A stretch of DNA of 64,000 nt, from NCBI RefSeq assembly GCF_014873945.1, contig NZ_JADBEC010000001.1:186001-250000 (forward strand). The letters are read 5' to 3'. The position numbers were made by a program, and so were the translations under genes. Below, piece after piece: positions 9,949 through 18,804 of the stretch. Positions within the stretch are counted from its first letter, which is position 1, and every line of letters begins with the position of its first letter. The notes below the pieces were generated by a model that searched no databases, was not told the origin of the DNA, and was given only the letters and a program-made list of their open reading frames with translations. Source of the DNA: Rhizobium viscosum (GTDB taxonomy: Bacteria; Pseudomonadota; Alphaproteobacteria; Rhizobiales; Rhizobiaceae).

Positions 9949-10752
9949 TCAATCGTCCGAGCCGGTCGCGATCGAGTGCGACAGGGATACGGCCGTGCGC
10001 CGATCCGCTTCGCTGGCGATCGAGAAGGCATCTTCCTGAAGCGATTGCATCCAGCTGCAATCCTTCGGCTTACAGCGGTCGAGAGCCGCCGTCATCAGCG
10101 CGAGACCGCGAGCAGACTGGCCTTCATCGAAGAGGATGTTGCCAAAGACCGCCATGGCGCCAGGATGACCGCTCTTACGGGCCTGATTGAGCCACTTCTT
10201 GGCCTGATTGATATTGGCGCTGCCGCCCTCGCCAGCCAGCATCATCTGCGCAAGCTGGAACTGCGCCTCGGGAACACCGAAGGTGGAGGCAACCTGGAAA
10301 TAGAGCTGGCGGGCCTGATTGAGATCAATCTTCACCGGGCTGCCGGAAATGCCGTGCTTGTAATAGTTGGCAAGCGACAGCAGCGCGTTGATGAAGAAGC
10401 CGGTATCCTCCGAGCCAGGCTCGACGCCCTGCTGTGCAATCTCGCTGTAGATCTTGAAGGCCTCGAAATCGTCCTGCGCGACACCGTCGCCATCAGCATA
10501 CATATTGGCGAGCGCCCAGCGTGAACCGGTGTGGCCCTTTTCGGCGGCGTATTTATAAGCCTCGACCGCCTCTTCCTTCTGACCGTTCTTGTAAGCCTTG
10601 AAACCGAATTTGAAGAGATCGAAAGGTCCCGATTCCTTCGTCACACCTGTCTTGATGTCGAATGCCAGGACCGGACAGGCTAAAGCCAGGGAAACGGCCA
10701 TCAACATGCTGACCAGCATGAATTTGAACAATCTGAACTCGGACGTTACCAT
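9949..10752 (-). CDS. exoR: Exopolysaccharide regulator ExoR (Sel1 repeats, periplasmic)
   Basis: In Sinorhizobium, ExoR is a periplasmic protein that restrains the ExoS sensor kinase and so represses succinoglycan synthesis and favours flagella. This protein has 267 residues, close to the known 268. It begins with a signal peptide (FKFMLVSMLMAVSLALACPVLAF) and continues with several Sel1-type TPR units such as GHTGSRWALANMYADGDGV and VPEAQFQLAQMMLAGEGG. A disulfide-capable pair (CKPKDC) lies near the C-terminus. The ATG at 10752 follows GGTAGAG; a longer in-frame extension upstream lacks a ribosome site and would bury the signal peptide. The identification rests on recognised sequence, length and its place near valS. 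Confidence 0.92.
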   Translation of the reverse strand: MVTSEFRLFKFMLVSMLMAVSLALACPVLAFDIKTGVTKESGPFDLFKFGFKAYKNGQKEEAVEAYKYAAEKGHTGSRWALANMYADGDGVAQDDFEAFKIYSEIAQQGVEPGSEDTGFFINALLSLANYYKHGISGSPVKIDLNQARQLYFQVASTFGVPEAQFQLAQMMLAGEGGSANINQAKKWLNQARKSGHPGAMAVFGNILFDEGQSARGLALMTAALDRCKPKDCSWMQSLQEDAFSIASEADRRTAVSLSHSIATGSDD

Positions 10753-11466
10753 CTCTACCGGTTTCTTTCGTTCATCACAGACGCCTGGCGGCGGCTTTCT
10801 TCGCCGTTCTGCCCGCGTGGATGCATTCCTTCCAGGCGAGCGATCCCGCGGCGGGCTCCAAGGCCCCTTTACCCGCGTCGCTTCCAGCCCCATGCCCCTC
10901 TTTCAAAACCAGCACATCCTTGTGAACCATCCGGCTTCCGGCACGGCTCGCATGTGATGCCTGCGGTACTCCTTTCGCGACCCGAGTCCCCGCCCGTCCG
11001 CCTTTATCGTCTTCGTAAACAGCAAATGTGACCAAACCGGTATCGCTACCGTGCCTAGAGAACGAAGCTTCATGCCGGGGGCGCGAAAATGACGGAAAGT
11101 CGTGAATCTGCAACACTACCGGAGAGGCGGATTCCCGGCCGGAAATGCCTTTGGCGAAAAGCAAAACGGCCGCTGCCGCTGGCTTCTCGCCCCTGCTGTC
11201 GCTTTGTCTGGCGTTACCGGAAAAAATTCGACCCATGCTACTGCTTACGCACACCCTACGCTTGTCATCTCCTCGCCCGCTAATAGCGCTGCGCCCTCTT
11301 TGTGGCGGGAAATGGACAAATTCGCCCCGCCGACACCATACGCGAACCATCGTAAAAAAGTGTTGCTGAATCGTCACAAAACGAGACGAGAAGATGGAAT
11401 GATTAATGGCGGCAAACGAAGAAGAGCCCGGCACTGCCGGGCTCCTCAATTCTTCAAATCAGGGAA
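10753..11466. other. Long intergenic region between exoR and the FadL-type gene
   Basis: About 700 bases contain no gene I can support. It is the 5' region of exoR (leftward), and the terminator of the FadL-type gene lies at 11424-11444. Open frames exist on both strands but lack ribosome sites and family resemblance. Such a long leader in front of a regulator could contain distal control sites or a small RNA; nothing specific was recognised. Confidence 0.6.
11424..11444 (-). terminator. Terminator hairpin after the FadL-type gene
   Basis: A perfect 10-bp inverted repeat, GAGCCCGGCA and TGCCGGGCTC, is centred on one base (in practice about 8 bp with a short loop). Read leftward it is followed by TTCTTCGTTTG. 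It lies 22 bases after the stop of the FadL-type gene. Confidence 0.65.
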
Positions 11467-12747
11467 TTAAAACTTGACCTTTAGGCTGGTCGACAACGCG
11501 GCGACAAGGTCGTTGCCAAAGGAATAGGAGACATCATCTCCAAAGGTGACACCGTTCTGGGTAACGACGCCGGATGAACCGCTCGTCAGCACGCCAACGG
11601 CACCGGCGACGCGCCATTCAATGTGCTCGGTCGGCGTGAAGGCTGCACCGACACCGAGCGTCCAGCTATCAGTCTGAGCGCCATAGCCCTGGCTGGTGCC
11701 ACGATCCCAGGTCAGGCTGACGGCGCCGGCCCATTGGTCATTGAACTTGTGGCCGACGCCACCGGTGATGGTCCAGCCGTCGCGATAGAGAAGGTCGAGC
11801 GAGGTCAGTTCCGTATCGCCGCCAGAGGTACAGGCGATTACGCCCTTTGTCGATGTCGGGCAGAACGGCACGGATTGCAGCACACTCCAGTTCGTCCATT
11901 TGACCGAACCGAAAGCGAGCCAATCCGGAGCGATACCGCTCTGTAACTTCAACTCCAACGAATCCGGTGCTTCGGCGGAACCGAAAACGGGGGTGACCCT
12001 TCCATAGGGAGCGGCATTCAGCGGTGCACCGGGTCCAGTAACCTGAGTGAGATCGACCGTACCCGTCAGATTGTCGTACTTTACGCGGCTGTTATAGACG
12101 AGGCTCGCGCGCATCGCATATTCCGGGATCTCATAAGCGAGACCCGCGCGCCAGCCCCAGCTATTGTCTTCGAGATCGAGGCGGCCGATGCCATTGCCCG
12201 TGCCGAAGGCGATCGGGGCCGTCGAAACCAGACGCTCCTTGAAGCCTTCGACTTCCTGATAGAAGGCGCCGCCGATGAAGCGAAGCTGTCCCGGACCGAC
12301 ATCGAAGCGATAGGAGCAGGTGCCGCCATAATTACGGGTCTTGATCTCCGTCTCGATGTTGTTGTTGGCACCGGCCCAGTTCAAGCCGGGATTGGAATGG
12401 CCGCCGAAGGGCTCCGAATAGTCAACAAGGCAGTCGACCGCATCGGCAAAGCCAGCCTTAAAGCCAAAATAAGGGATCGTATAATTGGTAGTCTCGTCGG
12501 CGGTGCTCGAACGGTTGTTCAGATTGCCGCCACCGGTCGATGCCGAGGGTTGCGTGTCACGAGCGTCCTTAAGCTTGCGCTGCGGTGACACGTAAAGGAT
12601 GCCCGACTGAAACGAGAAAGGCGACGTATCGAACAACTGATCGATATTGTAGCCGCCACGCTCCAGACCACCCGCGAAGGACGGTGAAGCGAGTGCCGAA
12701 AGAATAATGAGCGATGTTACGCCCCTGGAAAACATACGCGCTGCCAT
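11467..12747 (-). CDS. OMPP1/FadL-type outer-membrane transporter
   Basis: This is a predicted outer-membrane beta-barrel of the FadL/TodX family. Members carry long-chain fatty acids or other hydrophobic molecules across the outer membrane. The protein has 426 residues with a clear signal peptide (GVTSLIILSALASPSFAGG) and an N-terminal GGLERGGYNIDQLFD hatch-like segment. Alternating hydrophobic strands lead to a C-terminal phenylalanine (LKVKF), typical of barrel assembly. The ATG at 12747 follows GGGGGAGACACA. Two inverted repeats lie 120-245 bases upstream. It is a single-gene leftward unit with its own terminator. The substrate is not predictable; fatty acid uptake is the family default. 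Confidence 0.87.
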   Translation of the reverse strand: MAARMFSRGVTSLIILSALASPSFAGGLERGGYNIDQLFDTSPFSFQSGILYVSPQRKLKDARDTQPSASTGGGNLNNRSSTADETTNYTIPYFGFKAGFADAVDCLVDYSEPFGGHSNPGLNWAGANNNIETEIKTRNYGGTCSYRFDVGPGQLRFIGGAFYQEVEGFKERLVSTAPIAFGTGNGIGRLDLEDNSWGWRAGLAYEIPEYAMRASLVYNSRVKYDNLTGTVDLTQVTGPGAPLNAAPYGRVTPVFGSAEAPDSLELKLQSGIAPDWLAFGSVKWTNWSVLQSVPFCPTSTKGVIACTSGGDTELTSLDLLYRDGWTITGGVGHKFNDQWAGAVSLTWDRGTSQGYGAQTDSWTLGVGAAFTPTEHIEWRVAGAVGVLTSGSSGVVTQNGVTFGDDVSYSFGNDLVAALSTSLKVKF

Positions 12748-13138
12748 TGTGTCTCCCCCACTCAAGCAATTGATGTAATCACACTGTGCTAGTGAACTTA
12801 ACAAATCGCAACGAGGCGCTCCGCTGCGATGCGAAGTTGCGTTATGACTAATTTACGTAACTAATTGACGGGCACGTCAAAAAATCGGATGAATAAAATT
12901 ATATTCTTTAATCTGTGGACTTTCAGGGCGCCTGTTAGATTCTTTTTTCATCAACAGTAGAAGCTGTATCAAACTGACAACAGTGTCAGTTTTCGCGCAC
13001 AGCATGCCCCAAATGGGTGATATCCACAGGGGTAGCGGCCCTAAAAGGGCTAATTTTATAGAATCATCATGCTTTTGAACGCAAAAGGCGCGCTCCAAGG
13101 GAACGCGCCTTCAGGAATAATATACTCGTTACCCGCGA
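12748..13138. other. Intergenic region with two perfect inverted repeats
   Basis: This stretch of 391 bases lies between the FadL-type gene and the end of valS. It contains TTGACG-GGCA-CGTCAA at 12865-12880 and AAACTGACA-ACAG-TGTCAGTTT at 12971-12992, both perfect. Each is suitable as an operator for a dimeric regulator of the FadL-type gene; the second could also be a weak terminator. The valS terminator is at 13085-13111. No gene was seen. Confidence 0.55.
13085..13111 (-). terminator. Terminator after valS
   Basis: The stem is AAGGCGCG (13085-13092) with CGCGCCTT (13104-13111) and an 11-nt loop, followed leftward by TTTTGCG. It lies 28 bases after the valS stop. Confidence 0.75.
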
Positions 13139-15982
13139 CTATCCTACTTCGCTAACTCGCGCCAGAGCAGTCCTCAGGCTTTCGATCTGGCTCGTCAGTT
13201 CGGCGTGACGCTCGCGTTCCGCCTCCACCACTTCGGGGTTGGCATTGGCAACAAACTTCTCATTCGAGAGCTTGCCATCGATGCGCGCGATCTCGCCCTC
13301 GGCCTTTGCAATCGCCTTTTCGAGGCGGCTCTTTTCCGCCGCAAGATCGATTAGGTTGCCAAGCGGCAGGCAGGCGGTCGCTTCGGCGACGATGATCTGA
13401 GCGGCACCCTTCGGTGCAGATTCCGCCAGCGAAATAGCCTCGACACGCGCCAGGCGCTTGATGGCCGCGTCATGACGGAACAGCCGTTCACGCGTCAAGC
13501 TGTTGGCGCCAACGACGACGAGCGGCGCGGTGGCCGACGGCGGCACGTTCATTTCCGAGCGCACCGAGCGGATTCCGGAAACGAGGTCGATCAGCCAGTT
13601 GATCTCATCGGCCGCAGCATTGTCGGCGTAAGAAGGCGACGGCCATTCGGTGTGGCATAGCAAGTCGTCACGTTCCTGGCCCTCACCCGCCGTATGCGCC
13701 CACAGCTCCTCGGTCATGAAGGGCATGAAGGGATGCAGCAGCTTGTAGATCTCTTCGAGAACATAAGCGCTGCAGGCTTGAGCTTCGGCCTTCGCGCCTT
13801 CGTCTTCACCGCTAAAGACCGGCTTCAAAAGTTCGAGATACCAATCGCAGAACTGGTTCCAGACGAACCGGTAGAGTGCCCCGGCGGCATCGTTGAAGCG
13901 GTAGGCTTCAAGCGCTTCCGTTACGTCACGTTCCGCGCGGGCAAGCTCCGTCAGGATCCAGCGGTTGATGGTGAGTTCAGCCGCTTCCGGCACGAAATGA
14001 GGATCGCTCTTGACGCCGTTCATTTCGGCAAAGCGCGTGGCGTTCCAGAGCTTGGTGCCGAAATTGCGGTAGCCGGCGATGCGAGCCGGGTCGAGCTTCA
14101 CGTCACGGCCCTGTGCAGCCATGATCGCCAGCGTGAAACGCAGCGCGTCTGCACCATATTCGTCGATCAGTTCGAGCGGGTCGATGACGTTGCCCTTCGA
14201 CTTCGACATCTTCTGACCGTTCTTGTCGCGCACCAGGGCGTGAATATAGACGGTATGGAACGGCTCGACCGGGTTATCGTCCTCGTCCTTCATGAAATGA
14301 AGGCCCATCTGCATCATGCGAACAACCCAGAACGGGATGATATCGAAACCGGTGACAAGAACACTGGTCGGATAATATCGCTCCAGCTCGGGCGTCTTGT
14401 CCGGCCAGCCAAGCGTCGAGAACGGCCAGAGGGCCGAGGAGAACCAGGTGTCGAGCACGTCTTCGTCACGGACCAGAATCTCGCCCGGCCTGAAGTTCTC
14501 GAGCAGGTCCTCGACATAGGCCTTCATCGGTCCTTCATGCGACAGGTAGTGCTGGATGGCAGCCTGCAGCGCCTCCTCTTCAGTCTTCTCGACGAAAACC
14601 TGACCATCCGGGCCATACCAGGCCGGAATCTGGTGCCCCCACCACAACTGACGGGAGATGCACCACGGCTGGATATTGTCCATCCATTGGAAATAGGTGT
14701 TTTCCCAGTTCTTCGGGACGAACTTTGTTCGGCCTTCGCGAACGGAGGCAATGGCAGGCTTGGCAAGGGTCTTGTTGTCAACCCACCATTGCTCGGTCAG
14801 ACGCGGCTCGATCGGCACGCCACCCCGATCCCCATGCGGAACCATATGCTTATGCGGCTCGATCTTGTCGAGCAGGCCGGCTTCCTCGAAAATCTCGACA
14901 ATGATCTTTCGTGCAACGAAACGATCCTGGCCTTCCAGCCGGTCCCATGCGCCATGCAAGGCGGCCGGGTGATCGAGACCTTCCAGGAAATCCTCATTGT
15001 CCTTGATCGTAATCGTGGCGTCGACATTCATGATGTTGATGACACGCAGCCCGGTGCGCCTGCCGACATCGAAATCGTTGAAGTCATGCGCCGGTGTAAC
15101 CTTGACCGCGCCGCTGCCGGCGGTCGGATCGGCGTAGCTGTCGGCAACGATCGGAATGCGTCGGCCAACGATCGGCAGGATGACGTGCTTGCCGATGATC
15201 GACTTGTAACGCTCGTCCTTGGGATTAACCGCAACGCCGGTATCGCCAAGCATCGTCTCCGGCCGCGTCGTTGCAACTACGAGGTAGTCGCGCGTTTCGA
15301 ATTCGGTGGGCTTGCCCTCCTCATCAAAAGCGATTGGAAACTGGTAGGTGACGCCGTCTTCCAGCGGATAGCGAAGATGCCAGAGATTGCCTTTGAGCTC
15401 GATCTGCTCGACTTCCATGTCGGAAATCGCCGTCAGCAACTTCGGATCCCAATTGACGAGGCGCTTGTCCTTATAGATCAGCCCTTCCTTGTAGAGCGTG
15501 ACAAAGACTTCGAGAACGGCCTGCGACAGGCCTTCGTCCATGGTGAAGCGCTCACGCGACCAATCACAGGAAGCGCCGAGACGCTTCAACTGGTTGAAGA
15601 TCAGGCCGCCCGATTCGCCCTTCCACTCCCAAACCTTTTCGATGAAGGCATCGCGGCCCATCTCGCGGCGGCCGGGAAGCTGCTGTTCCATCAGCTTGCG
15701 CTCGACAACCATCTGCGTGGCGATGCCGGCATGGTCCATGCCGGGCTGCCAGAGCACATCCTTGCCGCGCATACGCTCGAACCGCACCAAGACATCCTGC
15801 AGCGTGTTGTTCAGCGCGTGGCCCATGTGCAGCGAGCCGGTGACATTCGGCGGCGGGATGACGATGGTGAAGCTCTCGGCGCCTGGCTTGGCATTGGCGC
15901 CGGCGCGGAAGGCATCGGCCTCATCCCATTTCGCGGCGATTTTCGGTTCGACTGCGGCGGAATCGTAGGTCTTTTCGAGCAT
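13139..15982 (-). CDS. valS: Valyl-tRNA synthetase
   Basis: This class I synthetase charges tRNA-Val and has a CP1 editing domain. The 947 residues match the family. The HIGH motif is in PPNVTGSLHMGHALNN (residues 43-58), the KMSKS loop in KNGQKMSKSKGNVIDP, and the editing region contains RPETMLGDTGVAVNP. A C-terminal coiled coil (AAEKSRLEKAIAKAEGEIA) is present, as expected for ValRS. The ATG at 15982 opens MLEKTYDSAAVEPKI. It follows the PopZ-like gene, but a terminator at 16048-16077 separates them. Confidence 0.97.
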   Translation of the reverse strand: MLEKTYDSAAVEPKIAAKWDEADAFRAGANAKPGAESFTIVIPPPNVTGSLHMGHALNNTLQDVLVRFERMRGKDVLWQPGMDHAGIATQMVVERKLMEQQLPGRREMGRDAFIEKVWEWKGESGGLIFNQLKRLGASCDWSRERFTMDEGLSQAVLEVFVTLYKEGLIYKDKRLVNWDPKLLTAISDMEVEQIELKGNLWHLRYPLEDGVTYQFPIAFDEEGKPTEFETRDYLVVATTRPETMLGDTGVAVNPKDERYKSIIGKHVILPIVGRRIPIVADSYADPTAGSGAVKVTPAHDFNDFDVGRRTGLRVINIMNVDATITIKDNEDFLEGLDHPAALHGAWDRLEGQDRFVARKIIVEIFEEAGLLDKIEPHKHMVPHGDRGGVPIEPRLTEQWWVDNKTLAKPAIASVREGRTKFVPKNWENTYFQWMDNIQPWCISRQLWWGHQIPAWYGPDGQVFVEKTEEEALQAAIQHYLSHEGPMKAYVEDLLENFRPGEILVRDEDVLDTWFSSALWPFSTLGWPDKTPELERYYPTSVLVTGFDIIPFWVVRMMQMGLHFMKDEDDNPVEPFHTVYIHALVRDKNGQKMSKSKGNVIDPLELIDEYGADALRFTLAIMAAQGRDVKLDPARIAGYRNFGTKLWNATRFAEMNGVKSDPHFVPEAAELTINRWILTELARAERDVTEALEAYRFNDAAGALYRFVWNQFCDWYLELLKPVFSGEDEGAKAEAQACSAYVLEEIYKLLHPFMPFMTEELWAHTAGEGQERDDLLCHTEWPSPSYADNAAADEINWLIDLVSGIRSVRSEMNVPPSATAPLVVVGANSLTRERLFRHDAAIKRLARVEAISLAESAPKGAAQIIVAEATACLPLGNLIDLAAEKSRLEKAIAKAEGEIARIDGKLSNEKFVANANPEVVEAERERHAELTSQIESLRTALARVSEVG

Positions 15983-16047
15983 TTTCTGACCAATTCGAGG
16001 TTCGAGGATGGGCGTTTTGTAAATAGGATGGCCACGGCCAAGTCAAT

Positions 16048-16077
16048 AAAAAAGCCGCCCCGGGGACCGGAGCGGCT
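16048..16077 (-). terminator. Terminator after the PopZ-like gene
   Basis: The AGCCGC/GCGGCT outer stem (16053-16058 and 16072-16077) surrounds GC-rich inner pairing and is followed leftward by TTTTTTAT. It separates the PopZ-like gene from valS. Confidence 0.7.
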
Positions 16078-16101
16078 CTTGTCTGGAAAAAGCGTTTCCG
16101 A

Positions 16102-16998
16102 TCAGCGGCGCGGGCCGCGCGCCACACGTTCGATCTCTTCGCGCACGAGGCGTTCGACGAGCGTCGGCAGATTGTCGTCTAGCCATTCGCGCAGCATCGG
16201 CCGCAGCATGTCTTCGGCAATCTCATCCAGCGAGCGGCGCTCGGCTGCGCCATCGATGGCAGCGGCGAGCTCTTCGAAAGAACGGCCAACCTGCAGGCCG
16301 GTTTTCTGGGACAGAAGTGACGGCTGAACGTCTTCCGCTACACGCAAAGGTGTAACTTCGGCGGGCTGGAAGGCCACCGGCTCGACGCGCTGTTCGACGA
16401 CGGGAAGCATGGGTGCCTCCTCGACGAGCGCGGGCTGCGGAACCTCGGGCAGGCGCTGCTCGGCAAAGACCGGCGCAGGCTCGGGCGCATAGTGGGGGAC
16501 GGGGGCAACGCGGGGAGCCGGAGCCGGCTCGACCGGGCGGGGGGTGGGCGCTGCGTGCGGCGCGTCATAAGCTGACTGCGGCTCGAATTGCGGCTGCGGT
16601 TCGCGGAACACCTGGGGCATATCACGCGGCATGTCACGGAGAACCTGGCCGGCCTGAACGGCACTACGCTCGGAAGCGGCGCGGACGCGGGCTGCGACAT
16701 CGGCAAGTGACATGGCGCGGGCCGGCATTTCCGGCTCAGGCGCAATACCGGCAGAATTTGCAGCGACGAAACGCGGATCGGGACGCAGCGCAGACGGCTC
16801 CGGGAACTCGACGCCGGCATAGGTATCGTCAACCGTCAGATGGATTTCGGAGTCGTTGTCCTCTTCCGCACCGTAAACGGGAGGAAGCGAGGCGGAAATC
16901 GCCTTTCCGGCGCCTGGCTCATTGCTTTCGATGATCTGGCGAATGGAGGCCAGGATCTCTTCCATGGACGGTTCACGCACTACACCTGGCTGAGCCAT
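16102..16998 (-). CDS. PopZ-like polar organizing protein (DUF2497)
   Basis: The 298-residue protein has the layout of alphaproteobacterial PopZ/DUF2497 proteins. A short N-terminal helix (SMEEILASIRQIIES) comes first, then a long acidic and proline-rich disordered middle, and a C-terminal oligomerisation region ending LREWLDDNLPTLVERLVREE. PopZ forms a polar scaffold that binds ParB and other polar proteins. In rhizobia it is found at the growing pole. It lies directly upstream of valS, the position known for this family. The ATG at 16998 fits the conserved N-terminus MAQPGVVREPSMEE. Function is inferred from the family. Confidence 0.85.
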   Translation of the reverse strand: MAQPGVVREPSMEEILASIRQIIESNEPGAGKAISASLPPVYGAEEDNDSEIHLTVDDTYAGVEFPEPSALRPDPRFVAANSAGIAPEPEMPARAMSLADVAARVRAASERSAVQAGQVLRDMPRDMPQVFREPQPQFEPQSAYDAPHAAPTPRPVEPAPAPRVAPVPHYAPEPAPVFAEQRLPEVPQPALVEEAPMLPVVEQRVEPVAFQPAEVTPLRVAEDVQPSLLSQKTGLQVGRSFEELAAAIDGAAERRSLDEIAEDMLRPMLREWLDDNLPTLVERLVREEIERVARGPRR

Positions 16999-17184
16999 AT
17001 CTATCCCCGTTATCCCTTAAACAACGACCGGATGGCGTGGAGCATGCACCCGAATCACTATGACCTTAGAATACCCCAAAGGGGAAAAAAATCAGCGCGA
17101 ATCAAACAAATGCAGCCATGCACAGTTTTGTTACCCAAGTGTAAGCGAAGTCTGTGAAGGCTTTTAAGACAGCCGAAACAAAAA

Positions 17185-17203
17185 CGGGCGCCCATGGCGC
17201 CCG
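17185..17203 (-). terminator. Terminator after the Pcm-like gene
   Basis: The stem is CGGGCGCC/GGCGCCCG (17185-17192 and 17196-17203) with a 3-nt loop, followed leftward by TTTTTGTTTCGG. It lies about 26 bases after the Pcm-like gene stop. Confidence 0.75.
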
Positions 17204-17229
17204 CTCAAAAAACCGTCGGTAGAAACGCC

Positions 17230-17892
17230 TTAGAATACGAATTCACGAGCCTTGGCGAAACCGGGCAGCGGTTTGACCGAAGCATTGAAGAAGACGTTTT
17301 CGGAAACAGCGCCGCGCTCGCTGACGAAGACTTTCGCGCGAGCAGCATTGCCATAACCCTGCACGACAACGAGACGGCCGCCATCCTGCAACTGGCCAAG
17401 AAGCGCCGCAGGAACTTCTTCCGCCGAACCGTTGATGAAGATCAGATCATAGGGGGCGCCGGCGGCATTGCCCTTCTCAAGCGGGCCAGTTGCCACCTGC
17501 ACATTTGCATAACCGGCGAGATTTGCCTTGGCTTCAGCAGCAAGGGTCTCGTCCGATTCGAGCGCCACGACGGAGCCCGCGATCAGCGACAGCAGAGCGG
17601 AGGCGTACCCCGTGCCGGCACCGACTTCGAGAACGGCATCATCCTTGGTGACGGCGGCTAGCTGCAGCAGCTTGGCGAGCGGAGACGCCTCCATGATGAA
17701 ACGGCCTGGATTGCCGACGGTTGCCGGAGCAATTTCGATATCATTATCGATATAAGCCAACATCTTCGCCTTCTCCGGCACGAACGCCTCGCGCGGGACG
17801 GTGAGGAAGGCCGTCAGCACCGAATGCGAGGTAACGTCCGTGGTGCGGACCTGGTTGTCGACCATCTTTACGCGTGCTGCTTCGAAATCCAT
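17230..17892 (-). CDS. Protein-L-isoaspartate O-methyltransferase-like protein
   Basis: This SAM-dependent methyltransferase of the Pcm family has 220 residues. Glycine motif I appears in AVLEVGAGTGYASALLS (about residue 78). The family N-terminus VKMVDNQVRTTDVT and DLIFINGSAEEVP are also seen. True Pcm repairs isoaspartate in aged proteins. Rhizobial members at this locus lack parts of the classical active site, so activity is uncertain. The ATG at 17892 is preferred over that at 17895 because AGAGG lies five bases before it. In many rhizobia I recall tolC lying just downstream; here the next leftward gene is popZ-like, with only a terminator between. Confidence 0.85.
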   Translation of the reverse strand: MDFEAARVKMVDNQVRTTDVTSHSVLTAFLTVPREAFVPEKAKMLAYIDNDIEIAPATVGNPGRFIMEASPLAKLLQLAAVTKDDAVLEVGAGTGYASALLSLIAGSVVALESDETLAAEAKANLAGYANVQVATGPLEKGNAAGAPYDLIFINGSAEEVPAALLGQLQDGGRLVVVQGYGNAARAKVFVSERGAVSENVFFNASVKPLPGFAKAREFVF

Positions 17893-18102
17893 CATATCCT
17901 CTCGCCGATGAAAGCGGTTCTGTCTTCCGTCTCTTAATCTCCGGCACCGATGCTTTCAAGGCTTGCCGGAGACCCGTTTGAAGAATCCCGGAAACCCCTC
18001 CCCGCATGCAACAGCTGAAAAACGATTGCTGCAACTTCCGCGTGGAGCAAATTACGATTCCATGATATTATTCTAATCGGAGGAAATGAGGAGGAGCAGG
18101 CC

Positions 18103-18204
18103 ATGTCTGCCATTCTGGAATATTTCACGCTGTTCGACTTTTTCATCGCCGCAGCGCTCGTCGGCATATTCTGCTGCGGGCTGCTGGACCGCGAGACGAG
18201 CTGA
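18103..18204 (+). CDS. Very small predicted membrane protein (33 aa)
   Basis: A 33-codon frame begins with ATG at 18103, directly after the strong ribosome site GAGGAGGAGC. It encodes one hydrophobic helix (FDFFIAAALVGIFCCGLL) with charged ends. No family was recognised. The ribosome site, hydrophobic content and clean stop support a real small gene; conservation in other rhizobia is the decisive test. Confidence 0.5.
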   Translation: MSAILEYFTLFDFFIAAALVGIFCCGLLDRETS

Positions 18205-18367
18205 ACAGATCGGTCTCTCCCAGTAAAAATTTCCTGGCCGCTCGCACGGCGCGCCGGAGAAATAGATTTCGACGCCCAGTCGGATCAAGTCGGCACAGTC
18301 GATTACGCCATTAACTCTATATCAACCATATTGTTGCGCCGGTCGCGGCTTTCGCTAGTTTGGCCGC

Positions 18368-18658
18368 ATGCAAACATTCGCCATTCAATCACCAGATATC
18401 GAAGCGCTTCACTACAATCCGGAAGCGCGGCTGTTGCTTGTGAAGTTCAAAAGCGGCGCCATCTGTAATTTCACACGGATATCGGCGCAGGCGGTTCAAC
18501 GACTGCTCGGCCCCGATATGCACATAGAGAACCAAACGGCAGAGGACGATGCCGGCTATCTGGCGGGCCTGCGCAGCGGCGGATTGCGGGCGCTTTATTT
18601 CCTCACCGGCATCAAGCCAGCCCAATTCGATTTCGCCCAGGTTCCCTGCATCTGGTGA
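18368..18658 (+). CDS. Small KTSC-like domain protein
   Basis: The 96-residue protein resembles the short KTSC domain: a start with IQSPDIEALHYNPEARLLL, a second strand VKFKSGAICNFTRI, then a helix QAVQRLLG. KTSC domains occur alone or attached to lysyl-tRNA synthetases and phage proteins; their role is not established. A related domain is encoded at 19265-19654 on the other side of tRNA-Cys. The ATG at 18368 is the only good start; no strong ribosome site is visible. Confidence 0.6.
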   Translation: MQTFAIQSPDIEALHYNPEARLLLVKFKSGAICNFTRISAQAVQRLLGPDMHIENQTAEDDAGYLAGLRSGGLRALYFLTGIKPAQFDFAQVPCIW

Positions 18659-18729
18659 TGCGAGACTGACGCAACGCTGCCACGCCTCATTTATGAAGCG
18701 GATCAGATTTCTATGTGGTGGAAATTTTT

Positions 18730-18803
18730 TGGAGGCCTCGCCCGGAATTGAACCGGGGTACAAGGATTTGCAGTCCTCTGCGTCACCACTCCGCCACGAG
18801 GCC
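18730..18803 (-). tRNA. tRNA-Cys (GCA)
   Basis: On the minus strand the sequence GGCCTCGTGGCGGAGTGG... folds as a cloverleaf. The 7-bp acceptor is GGCCTCG/CGAGGCC, the anticodon loop is CTGCAAA with anticodon GCA, the T arm is CCGGTTCAATTCCGG, the discriminator base is U, and CCA is encoded. The length is 74 nt. Confidence 0.97.
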
Positions 18804-18804
18804 T

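Noticed and set aside
10775..11449. 224-codon open frame on the - strand upstream of exoR
   Set aside because: The composition (many Ser, Arg, Gly) is not protein-like, no ribosome site is present, and it runs through the terminator of the FadL-type gene.
13694..16327. 877-codon open frame on the + strand
   Set aside because: It is antisense to valS, whose motifs are complete. The product has no recognisable domain and crosses the valS promoter and the PopZ terminator.
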